64,000 bases of DNA from Parapristionchus giblindavisi (Eukaryota > Nematoda > Chromadorea > Rhabditida > Diplogasteridae): NCBI GenBank assembly GCA_943737045.1, contig CALSFV010000101.1, positions 62,001 through 126,000 of the forward strand. The letters run 5' to 3'. Of the stretch, positions 33,801 through 55,100 are shown in pieces. Position 1 is the stretch's first letter, and each line of letters begins with the position of its first letter. Made by a program: the position numbers and the translations under genes. A model generated the notes under the pieces. That model saw nothing but the letters and a program-made list of their open reading frames with translations, searched no databases and was not told the origin of the DNA.

Positions 33801-36800
33801 TTCCTTCTGTTCATCTTACTCTTCCTCCTCTTCTTTACATTTCCTCTTCCTCTTCTTCCTCCTCCTCTTCTTCTCTAATCTTAGTTTTCCTTCTGATCAT
33901 CTTACTCTTCCTCCTCTTCTTCACAATTCCTCTTCCTCTTCTTCCTCCTCTTCTTCTTCTCTACTTTTCCTCTTTCTTCTGATCATCTTACTCTTCCTCC
34001 TCTTCTTCCTCCCCTTCCTCGTCTTCCTCCTCTTCTTCTTCTCAACTCTTCCTCTTCCTTCTGATCATCTTACTCTTCCTCTTCTTCTTTACAATTCCTC
34101 TTCCTCTTCTTCCTCCTCCTCTTCTTCTTCCTCCTCTTCCTCTTCTTCCTCCTCCTCCTCGTCGTCCTCCTCTTCTTCTTCTCTACTCTTCCTCTTTCTT
34201 CTGATCATCTTACTCTTCCTCCTCTTCTTCACAATTCCTCTAACTCTTCTTCCTCCTCCTCTTCTTCTCTACTTTTCCTCTTTCTTCTGAACATCTTACT
34301 CTTCCTCCTCTTCTTCCTCCCCTTCATCTTCTTCCTCCTCTTCTTCTACTATACTCTTCCTCTTTCTTCTGATCATCTTACTCTTTCTCCTCTTCTTTAC
34401 AATTCCTCTTCCTCTTCTTCCTCCTCCTCTTCTTCTCTACTTTTCCTCTTTCTTCTGATCATCTTACTCTTCCTCCTCTTCTTCCTCCCCTTCCTCTTCT
34501 TCCTCCTCCTCTTCTTCTCTACTTTTCCTCTTTCTTCTGATCATCTTACTCTTCCTCCTCTTCTTTACAATTCCTCTTCCTCTTCCTCCTCCTCCTCTTC
34601 TTCTCTACTCTTCCTCTTCCTTCTGATCATCTTACTCTTCCTCCTCTTCTTTACATTTCCTCTTCCTCTTCTTCCTCCTCCTCTTCTTCTCTACTCTTAG
34701 TCTTCCTTCTGATCATCTTACTCTTCCTCCTCTTCTTCACAATTCCTCTTCCTCTTCTTCCTCCTCCTCTTCTTCTCTACTTTCCTCTTCTTCCTCCTCT
34801 TCTTCTTCTATACTCTTCCTCTTCCTTCTGTTCATCTTACTCTTCCTCCTCTTCTTTACATTTCCTCTTCCTCTTCTTCCTCCTCCTCTTCTTCTCTACT
34901 CTTAGTTTTCCTTCTGATCATCTTACTCTTCCTCCTCTTCTTCACAATTCCTCTTCCTCTTCTTCCTCCTCTTCTTCTTCTCTACTTTTCCTCTTTCTTC
35001 TGATCATCTTACTCTTCCTCTTCTTCTTTACAATTCCTCTTCCTCTTCTTCCTCCTCCTCTTCCTCTTCTTCCTCCCCTTCCTCTTCTTCCTCCTCTTCT
35101 TCTTCTCAACTCTTCCTCTTCCTTCTGATCATCTTATCTAGTCTTCCTCTTATTCTTTACAATTCCTCTTCCTCTTCTTCCTCCTCCTCTTCCTCTTCTT
35201 CCTCCCCTTCCTCTTCTTCCTCCTCTTCTTCTTCTCTACTCTTCCTCTTCCTTCTGATCATCTTACTCTTCCTCTTCTTCTTTACAATTCCTCTTCCTCT
35301 TCTTCCTCCTCCTCTTCTTCTTCCTCCTCTTCCTCTTCTTCCTCCTCCTCGTCGTCGTCCTCCTCTTCTTCTTCTCTACTCTTCCTCTTTCTTCTGATCA
35401 TCTTACTCTTCCTCCTCTTCTTCACAATTCCTCTAACTCTTCTTCCTCCTCCTCTTCTTCTCTACTTTTCCTCTTTCTTCTGAACATCTTACTCTTCCTC
35501 CTCTTCTTCCTCCCCTTCATCTTCTTCCTCCTCTTCTTCTACTATACTCTTCCTCTTTCTTCTGATCATCTTACTCTTTCTCCTCTTCTTTACAATTCCT
35601 CTTCCTCTTCTTCCTCCTCCTCTTCTTCTCTACTTTTCCTCTTTCTTCTGATCATCTTACTCTTCCTCCTCTTCTTCCTCCCCTTCCTCTTCTTCCTCCT
35701 CCTCTTCTTCTCTACTTTTCCTCTTTCTTCTGATCATCTTACTCTTCCTCCTCTTCTTTACAATTCCTCTTCCTCTTCCTCCTCCTCCTCTTCTTCTCTA
35801 CTCTTCCTCTTCCTTCTGATCATCTTACTCTTCCTCCTCTTCTTTACATTTCCTCTTCCTCTTCTTCCTCCTCCTCTTCTTCTCTACTCTTAGTCTTCCT
35901 TCTGATCATCTTACTCTTCCTCCTCTTCTTCACAATTCCTCTTCCTCTTCTTCCTCCTCCTCTTCTTCTCTACTTTCCTCTTCTTCCTCCTCTTCTTCTT
36001 CTATACTCTTCCTCTTCCTTCTGTTCATCTTACTCTTCCTCCTCTTCTTTACATTTCCTCTTCCTCTTCTTCCTCCTCCTCTTCTTCTCTACTCTTAGTT
36101 TTCCTTCTGATCATCTTACTCTTCCTCCTCTTCTTCACAATTCCTCTTCCTCTTCTTCCTCCTCTTCTTCTTCTCTACTTTTCCTCTTTCTTCTGATCAT
36201 CTTACTCTTCCTCTTCTTCTTTACAATTCCTCTTCCTCTTCTTCCTCCTCCTCTTCCTCTTCTTCCTCCCCTTCCTCTTCTTCCTCCTCTTCTTCTTCTC
36301 AACTCTTCCTCTTCCTTCTGATCATCTTATCTAGTCTTCCTCTTATTCTTTACAATTCCTCTTCCTCTTCTTCCTCCTCCTCTTCCTCTTCTTCCTCCCC
36401 TTCCTCTTCTTCCTCCTCTTCTTCTTCTCTACTCTTCCTCTTCCTTCTGATCATCTTACTCTTCCTCTTCTTCTTTACAATTCCTCTTCCTCTTCTTCCT
36501 CCTCCTCTTCTTCTTCCTCCTCTTCCTCTTCTTCCTCCTCCTCGTCGTCGTCCTCCTCTTCTTCTTCTCTACTCTTCCTCTTCCTTCTGATCATCTTACT
36601 CTTCCTCCTCATCTTCCGCCCCTTCCTCTTCTTCCTCCTCTTCTTCTTCTATACTCTTCCTCTTCCTTCTGATCATCTTACTCTTCCTCCTCTTCTTTAC
36701 ATTTCCTCTTCCTCTTCTTCCTCCTCCTCTTCTTCTCTACTCTTAGTCTTCCTTCTGATCATCTTACTCTTCCTCCTCTTCTTTACATTTCCTCTTCCTC

Positions 36801-37620
36801 TTCTTCCTCCTCCTCTTCTTCTCTACTCTTAGTCTTCCTTCTGATCATCTTACTCTTCCTCCTCTTCTTCACAATTCCTCTTCCTCTTCTTCCTCCTCCT
36901 CTTCTTCTCTACTTTCCTCTTCTTCCTCCTCTTCTTCTTCTATACTCTTCCTCTTCCTTCTGTTCATCTTACTCTTCCTCCTCTTCTTTACATTTCCTCT
37001 TCCTCTTCTTCCTCCTCCTCTTCTTCTCTAATCTTAGTTTTCCTTCTGATCATCTTACTCTTCCTCCTCTTCTTCACAATTCCTCTTCCTCTTCTTCCTC
37101 CTCTTCTTCTTCTCTACTTTTCCTCTTTCTTCTGATCATCTTACTCTTCCTCCTCTTCTTCCTCCCCTTCCTCGTCTTCCTCCTCTTCTTCTTCTCAACT
37201 CTTCCTCTTCCTTCTGATCATCTTACTCTTCCTCTTCTTCTTTACAATTCCTCTTCCTCTTCTTCCTCCTCCTCTTCTTCTTCCTCCTCTTCCTCTTCTT
37301 CCTCCTCCTCCTCGTCGTCTTCCTCTTCTTCTTCTCTACTCTTCCTCTTCCTTCTGATCATCTTACTCTTCCTCCTCATCTTCCGCCCCTTCCTCTTCTT
37401 CCTCCTCTTCTTCTACTATACTCTTCCTCTTTCTTCTGATCATCTTACTCTTTCTCCTCTTCTTTACAATTCCTCTTCCTCTTCTTCCTCCTCTTCTTCT
37501 TCTCTACTCTTTCTCTTCCTTCTGATCATCTTACTCTTCCTCTTCTTCTTTACAATTCCTCTTCTTCCTCCTCCTCTTCCTCTTCATCCTCCCCTTCCTC
37601 TTCTTCCTCCTCTTCTAGCC
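30235..37620. repeat. 7.4-kb C/T satellite with ~86-110-bp unit and ~1.19-kb higher-order period
   Basis: Units such as CTGATCATCTTACTCTTCCT then CCTCTTCTTCACAATTCCTC and a CTCTACTTTTCC segment repeat throughout. Rare markers recur at a fixed spacing: TAACTC near 34241 and 35434, and TATTCTTTAC near 35151 and 36344, both 1193 bp apart. Nearly all bases are pyrimidines, broken by a GATCATC palindrome in each unit. Open frames at the 5' side (30009-31224) are low-complexity Ser/Leu translations. Confidence 0.95.
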
Positions 37621-39594
37621 TCTTCTCATCAATTCTCTAAACCGGATTTACTTCCTCTCAACTACAAACTTCTCATATCATTATGGTTAGACGTAAACTG
37701 ATTAACAGTTAGTCTCATTTATTGGATAGATTCTTCTACTTCTATGAATGATCACGGAACATACACAGTATTCATTTGTATCTATAAGTGTTTCTATCTA
37801 TAGTGTGTACTTTATGGAATGGAGGAAGATGAATAGATAGAGTAGAATGATGGAGGAGTTCTCATATATTATCATTAAATCATTAGAATAACTGTGTGGG
37901 TGTAGTATCACGTGGAGACTAATTCCATTTCCTTCTTCTCTCATGTGTCTGAATGATCTCTATACAAAAGGAGGAACTATCTCGCCCCCTCCCCCTCACT
38001 CCTCATCCCCTCCCCTCCCCTCCTCTCCCCTCCTCTCTTCCTCCTTCTATACCTAACTACCGTTACATATACCCATTCTATCTACCTCTAGACTGTCTTC
38101 TCTCCCTCTCCTTCTATCTCTCCCTCTCCCTTTTCCACCTACGACCCCTTGATATGGGCGGAGTTTCATAGTACTTCTCATCTTCTTCATATACATTCAT
38201 TCTTCCTTAATCTTCTTTCTCTCAAATGGATTTATTCTTCTCGAGATAGAAAGACTACAATTTCACTATTAGCTCTTGTCTTAAGGTCAATGCACCTTTA
38301 CATCAACGGATAAACCCTATTCAATATATCTCTCCCTCTCCTTTTCTCTCTCTCTCTCTCTCTCTCCATCTCCCTCTTCCTCCCCTCTTCCTCTCCCTCT
38401 CCCTCTCCCTCTATCTCTATCACTTTTGCATCTCCTCCCATTTCCTTTTCTCATTTCTTTTCATAGCAATAGATAGAGTATTTATCTCTTATCTTCATAT
38501 CTCTCTATTTATTCATTTATTCATTTCATTATATGTTTCTCTTCGATTACTGTATAAACAAACGTAACGGCCGACACACCATAGGGCACATTATTAGTTA
38601 ACCTATATTTTTTTTGAAACTTGAATTTAAAGTGCATGCAATCCTATACTTGTAAATCTATTAATATTGCTACTTTAATTGCTTGATATTATGATTTTAT
38701 GCTAATTATTCAGTGATTTCATATTCTATTCAATCCATTATCTTTATCCATTTCTTCTTCTATCAATCATTCAAATATTCTCTATTGCTTCCCCACTTTC
38801 AGTGACCTCTACAGTTTGGCAGTAACTAACTTTTTACTTATCTCTCCCTCTGCCTCTCCTCTTCTGCCTCTCCTCCTCTCCCTCTCCCTCGCCCTCTCCC
38901 TCTCCCTCTCCTCCTCTGCCTCTCCTCCTCTCCCTCTGCCTCTCCTCCTCTGCCTCTCCTCCTCTCCCTCTCCCTCTCCTCCTCTCCCTCTCCCTCTCCT
39001 CCTCTCCCTCTCCCTCTCCCTCTCCGTCTGCCTCTCCTCCTCTTCCTCTCCTCCTCTCCCTCTCCCTCTGCCTCTCCTCCTCTCCCTCTCTCTCTCCTCC
39101 TCTCCCTCTCCCTCTCCTCCTCTCCTTCTCTCCCTCTCCCTCTCCTTCTGTTCTATTCTACTCGTCTCGACCGTTCAGCTTTGACAATAGAGACTAGCTA
39201 TAAATGATCTCGAACACTATTTACAATTCAATTGAATACATTCATTTCTATTCATATCTTCTTCTATTTGTATATCTCATCCATTATATTCTGGAATGAA
39301 ATGAATCATATCGTGGAACGAGTAATACAACAACACTAACTAGTACCATTCAAGACTCAGATCATCCCTCTCCCTCTCCCTCTTCCTTCCCTCTCCCTCT
39401 CCCTCTTCCTTCCCTCTCCCTCTTCCCTCTCTCTCCCTCTCCCTCACCTTCTAAGGTATGGGAGGGGCGATATCATAGTGTTCATATATTCATTTTCATG
39501 GTTGATCATTGATATTCATTATAGATATAATAGATAGAATATCTCCTATTGAAGGAGAGTATTATCTTCTTCTTCTTTCTTCTCTAATTAGAGA
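37621..39594. other. Intergenic spacer with C/T tracts
   Basis: Between the satellite and the ADAMTS start codon. C/T-rich tracts lie at about 37985-38130, 38330-38410, 38840-39150 (TCTCCTCTGCC variants) and 39363-39450. I find no exon with acceptable splice sites. The promoter of the ADAMTS gene presumably lies here but shows no clear motif. Confidence 0.5.
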
Positions 39595-48669
<9,075 letters not shown>

Positions 48670-49127
48670 ATATCAATATCTTTCTTCTTTTATTCTTTGT
48701 TAAACGTGTAATCAGTGCAAGTCTTATCATCCCTCCTCAATAAGCCATCATTGTATATATCTATTCATGAGCTCTCTCTCATTCAATCTCATTTTTATAT
48801 TTATTATATGTCTTTATGGAAGAATTCTCACTTTTTGTTGTTTCTTAATTAGGAAACTCATTCGTTTTTATGATGAATAATACTATTGATATTGTAGTTA
48901 TATTTGGATTAGATAGTATTCATAGTATACAAGTATTTCATATCATTCTTCCCCTTAATCATCACGGGTTCACTCCTTTCCTCTATATCAATCATCCCAT
49001 TATCAATGAATTGCCAATTCTTATCACATTTCTTGCCTATGTATCATTTTTCGGATCTACGATTTCCGTTAATAAATCAGAATCATTAAGAAATGAGCCA
49101 TAAACAAGGAAAACTTTTATGAAATAA

Positions 49128-49133
49128 TTTATT
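49128..49133 (-). terminator. Poly(A) signal of the giant mucin-like gene
   Basis: AATAAA on the minus strand, about 36 nt past the stop codon at 49169-49171. It lies in the short gap between the two convergent genes. Confidence 0.6.
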
Positions 49134-49168
49134 TGATTCGTAATAGATATAAAAGTCGATATATTTGT

Positions 49169-52100
49169 TCAGCGACAGTCGTGAGTATAGAAACGTACAA
49201 GGATCTTGATTATCTCTGGTACTTTAGCAACTGAAATTGAATGAATATTCATGATATCTGAATTAGATATAGATACCTGCATCGCAAGAATTACATGTAC
49301 GAGGACAAACCATCTTCACTAATTCATGTATCTTTCTCTTGAATATCGCACATCTTCTACATGCTGAAATAAGAAGGATTTAGTGTGACTTAGAACGTCA
49401 TCATCTATCACAAATGACATTAATCACAATTGAATCTCGATGAGATAATCGAACCATTCAAAAGAACTTTCAATCAAACTATCATATATTCTTTAAATGG
49501 TTTGATAATGATAAGGTATAATAAATGAAAGTATACATGGTTGTCTTCTTCGTTTACATCTATTAATACATGAATCATCAGTGCATCCACAAGTATTTCC
49601 TTCTACTTCTTCATTAGACGTCAATCCTGTTAAACCACGAACAACTTCATCTATCTCTTCTTCCTTTTCAATTGATGATTCATCTCTAGAAATAATCAAT
49701 CTACTTTATTCAATATATCTAATTTTCAACTAACGGCTTCTCAATTCCAAGAATAGACAGGATTGATTTCACTTGTTCCATTGTAACATTTGTTTGTTTA
49801 AGTATTTCCTTGAGGTTAGACATTGATGAATTATAATGATCACTACAGATGGGAGAAAGTGTTGAACACATTTCAAACATATCATGACATGTACCTACAA
49901 GAGAATCTTTTTGATAAATTTCTATGAATACTGAAAACCTGGGAAAGGTGAAGATGGAACGAGAGTTGTGACTCCATGAGGTAGACCAGTAGATGTACCG
50001 GGTCCACGGGTAGACGTTCCTTCCTCAACAACATCGGTCACGACGCCAGGTCCATGGGTAGACGTTCCTTCCTCAACAACATCGGTCACGACGCCAGGAC
50101 CACGGGTAGACGTTCCTTCCTCAACAACATCGGTCACGACTCCAGGACCGTGGGTAGACGTTCCTTCCTCAACAACATCGGTCACGACGCCAGGTCCATG
50201 GGTAGACGTTCCTTCCTCAACAACATCGGTCACGACGCCAGGACCGTGGGTAGACGTTCCTTCCTCAACAACATCGGTCACGACTCCAGGACCGTGGGTA
50301 GACGTTCCTTCCTCAACAAGATCGGTCACGACGCCAGGTCCATGGGTAGACGTTCCTTCCTCAACAACATCGGTCACGACGCCAGGTCCACGGGTAGACG
50401 TTCCTTCCTCAACAACATCGGTCACGACTCCAGGACCGTGGGTAGACGTTCCTTCCTCAACAACATCGGTCACGACTCCAGGACCGTGGGTAGACGTTCC
50501 TTCCTCAACAACATCGGTCACGACGCCAGGTCCACGGGTAGACGTTCCTTCCTCAACAACATCGGTCACGACTCCAGGACCGTGGGTAGACGTTCCTTCC
50601 TCAACAACATCGGTCACGACGCCAGGTCCACGGGTAGACGTTCCTTCCTCAACAACATCGGTCACGACTCCAGGACCGTGGGTAGACGTTCCTTCCTCAA
50701 CAACATCGGTCACGACGCCAGGTCCACGGGTAGACGTTCCTTCCTCAACAACATCGGTCACGACGCCAGGTCCACGGGTAGACGTTCCTTCCTCAACAAC
50801 ATCGGTCACGACGCCAGGTCCACGGGTAGACGTTCCTTCCTCAACAACATCGGTCACGACTCCAGGACCGTGGGTAGACGTTCCTTCCTCAACAACATCG
50901 GTCACGACGCCAGGTCCACGGGTAGACGTTCCTTCCTCAACAACATCGGTCACGACGCCAGGTCCACGGGTAGACGTTCCTTCCTCAACAACATCGGTCA
51001 CGACGTCAGGTCCACGGGTAGACGTTCCTTCCTCAACAACATCGGTCACGACGCCAGGTCCACGGGTAGACGTTCCTTCCTCAACAACATCGGTCACGAC
51101 TCCAGGACCGTGGGTAGACGTTCCTTCCTCAACAACATCGGTCACGACGCCAGGTCCACGGGTAGACGTTCCTTCCTCAACAACATCGGTCACGACGCCA
51201 GGTCCACGGGTAGACGTTCCTTCCTCAACAACATCGGTCACGACTCCAGGACCGTGGGTAGACGTTCCTTCCTCAACAACATCGGTCACGACGCCAGGTC
51301 CACGGGTAGACGTTCCTTCCTCAACAACATTGGTCACGACGCCAGGTCCACGGGTAGACGTTCCTTCCTCAACAACATCGGTCACGACGCCAGGTCCACG
51401 GGTAGACGTTCCTTCCTCAACAACATCGGTCACGACTCCAGGACCGTGGGTAGACGTTCCTTCCTCAACAACATCGGTCACGACTCCAGGACCGTGGGTA
51501 GACGTTCCTTCCTCAACAACATCGGTCACGACGCCAGGTCCACGGGTAGACGTTCCTTCCTCAACAACATCGGTCACGACGCCAGGTCCACGGGTAGACG
51601 TTCCTTCCTCAACAACATCGGTCACGACGTCAGGTCCACGGGTAGACGTTCCTTCCTCAACAACGTCGGTCACGACGCCAGGTCCACGGGTAGACGTTCC
51701 TTCCTCAACAACATCGGTCACGACGCCAGGTCCACGGGTAGACGTTCCTTCCTCAACAACATCGGTCACGACGCCAGGTCCACGGGTAGACGTTCCTTCC
51801 TCAACAACATCGGTCACGACTCCAGGACCGTGGGTAGACGTTCCTTCCTCAACAAGATCGGTCACGACGCCAGGTCCATGGGTAGACGTTCCTTCCTCAA
51901 CAACATCGGTCACGACGCCAGGTCCACGGGTAGACGTTCCTTCCTCAACAACATCGGTCACGACTCCAGGACCGTGGGTAGACGTTCCTTCCTCAACAAC
52001 ATCGGTCACGACGCCAGGTCCACGGGTAGACGTTCCTTCCTCAACAACATCGGTCACGACGTCAGGTCCACGGGTAGACGTTCCTTCCTCAACAACATCG

Positions 52101-55100
52101 GTCACGACGCCAGGTCCACGGGTAGACGTTCCTTCCTCAACAACATCGGTCACGACTCCAGGACCGTGGGTAGACGTTCCTTCCTCAACAACATCGGTCA
52201 CGACGCCAGGTCCACGGGTAGACGTTCCTTCCTCAACAACATCGGTCACGACGCCAGGTCCACGGGTAGACGTTCCTTCCTCAACAACATCGGTCACGAC
52301 TCCAGGACCGTGGGTAGACGTTCCTTCCTCAACAACATCGGTCACGACGCCAGGTCCACGGGTAGACGTTCCTTCCTCAACAACATTGGTCACGACGCCA
52401 GGTCCACGGGTAGACGTTCCTTCCTCAACAACATCGGTCACGACGCCAGGTCCACGGGTAGACGTTCCTTCCTCAACAACATCGGTCACGACTCCAGGAC
52501 CGTGGGTAGACGTTCCTTCCTCAACAACATCGGTCACGACTCCAGGACCGTGGGTAGACGTTCCTTCCTCAACAACATCGGTCACGACGCCAGGTCCACG
52601 GGTAGACGTTCCTTCCTCAACAACATCGGTCACGACGCCAGGTCCACGGGTAGACGTTCCTTCCTCAACAACATCGGTCACGACGTCAGGTCCACGGGTA
52701 GACGTTCCTTCCTCAACAACGTCGGTCACGACGCCAGGTCCACGGGTAGACGTTCCTTCCTCAACAACATCGGTCACGACGCCAGGTCCACGGGTAGACG
52801 TTCCTTCCTCAACAACATCGGTCACGACGCCAGGTCCACGGGTAGACGTTCCTTCCTCAACAACATCGGTCACGACTCCAGGACCGTGGGTAGACGTTCC
52901 TTCCTCAACAACATCGGTCACGACGCCAGGTCCACGGGTAGAGGTTCCTTCCTCAACAACATCGGTCACGACGCCAGGTCCACGGGTAGACGTTCCTTCC
53001 TCAACAACATCGGTCACGACGCCAGGTCCACGGGTAGACGTTCCTTCCTCAACAACATCGGTCACGACGCCAGGTCCACGGGTAGACGTTCCTTCCTCAA
53101 CAACATCGGTCACGACGCCAGGTCCACGGGTAGACGTTCCTTCCTCAACAACATCGGTCACGACTCCAGGACCGTGGGTAGACGTTCCTTCCTCACCAAC
53201 ATCGGTCACGACTCCAGGACCGTGGGTAGACGTTCCTTCCTCAACAACATCGGTCACGACGCCAGGTCCACGGGTAGACGTTCCTTCCTCAACAACATCG
53301 GTCACGACTCCAGGACCGTGGGTAGACGTTCCTTCCTCAACAACATCGGTCACGACGCCAGGTCCACGGGTAGACGTTCCTTCCTCAACAACATCGGTCA
53401 CGACTCCAGGACCGTGGGTAGACGTTCCTTCCTCAACAACATCAGTCACGACGCCAGGACCGTGGGTAGACGTTCCTTCCTCAACAACATCGGTCACGAC
53501 TCCAGGACCGTGGGTAGACGTTCCTTCCTCAACAACATCGGTCACGACGCCAGGTCCATGGGTAGACGTTCCTTCCTCAACAACATCGGTCACGACGCCA
53601 GGACCACGGGTAGACGTTCCTTCCTCAACAACATCGGTCACGACTCCAGGACCGTGGGTAGACGTTCCTTCCTCAACAACATCGGTCACGACGCCAGGTC
53701 CATGGGTAGACGTTCCTTCCTCAACAACATCGGTCACGACGCCAGGACCGTGGGTAGACGTTCCTTCCTCAACAACATCGGTCACGACTCCAGGACCGTG
53801 GGTAGACGTTCCTTCCTCAACAAGATCGGTCACGACGCCAGGTCCATGGGTAGACGTTCCTTCCTCAACAACATCGGTCACGACGCCAGGTCCACGGGTA
53901 GACGTTCCTTCCTCAACAACATCGGTCACGACTCCAGGACCGTGGGTAGACGTTCCTTCCTCAACAACATCGGTCACGACTCCAGGACCGTGGGTAGACG
54001 TTCCTTCCTCAACAACATCGGTCACGACGCCAGGTCCACGGGTAGACGTTCCTTCCTCAACAACATCGGTCACGACTCCAGGACCGTGGGTAGACGTTCC
54101 TTCCTCAACAACATCGGTCACGACGCCAGGTCCACGGGTAGACGTTCCTTCCTCAACAACATCGGTCACGACTCCAGGACCGTGGGTAGACGTTCCTTCC
54201 TCAACAACATCGGTCACGACGCCAGGTCCACGGGTAGACGTTCCTTCCTCAACAACATCGGTCACGACGCCAGGTCCACGGGTAGACGTTCCTTCCTCAA
54301 CAACATCGGTCACGACGCCAGGTCCACGGGTAGACGTTCCTTCCTCAACAACATCGGTCACGACTCCAGGACCGTGGGTAGACGTTCCTTCCTCAACAAC
54401 ATCGGTCACGACGCCAGGTCCACGGGTAGACGTTCCTTCCTCAACAACATCGGTCACGACGCCAGGTCCACGGGTAGACGTTCCTTCCTCAACAACATCG
54501 GTCACGACGTCAGGTCCACGGGTAGACGTTCCTTCCTCAACAACATCGGTCACGACGCCAGGTCCACGGGTAGACGTTCCTTCCTCAACAACATCGGTCA
54601 CGACTCCAGGACCGTGGGTAGACGTTCCTTCCTCAACAACATCGGTCACGACGCCAGGTCCACGGGTAGACGTTCCTTCCTCAACAACATCGGTCACGAC
54701 GCCAGGTCCACGGGTAGACGTTCCTTCCTCAACAACATCGGTCACGACTCCAGGACCGTGGGTAGACGTTCCTTCCTCAACAACATCGGTCACGACGCCA
54801 GGTCCACGGGTAGACGTTCCTTCCTCAACAACATCGGTCACGACGCCAGGTCCACGGGTAGACGTTCCTTCCTCAACAACATCGGTCACGACGTCAGGTC
54901 CACGGGTAGACGTTCCTTCCTCAACAACATCGGTCACGACGCCAGGTCCACGGGTAGACGTTCCTTCCTCAACAACATCGGTCACGACTCCAGGACCGTG
55001 GGTAGACGTTCCTTCCTCAACAACATCGGTCACGACGCCAGGTCCACGGGTAGACGTTCCTTCCTCAACAACATCGGTCACGACGCCAGGTCCACGGGTA

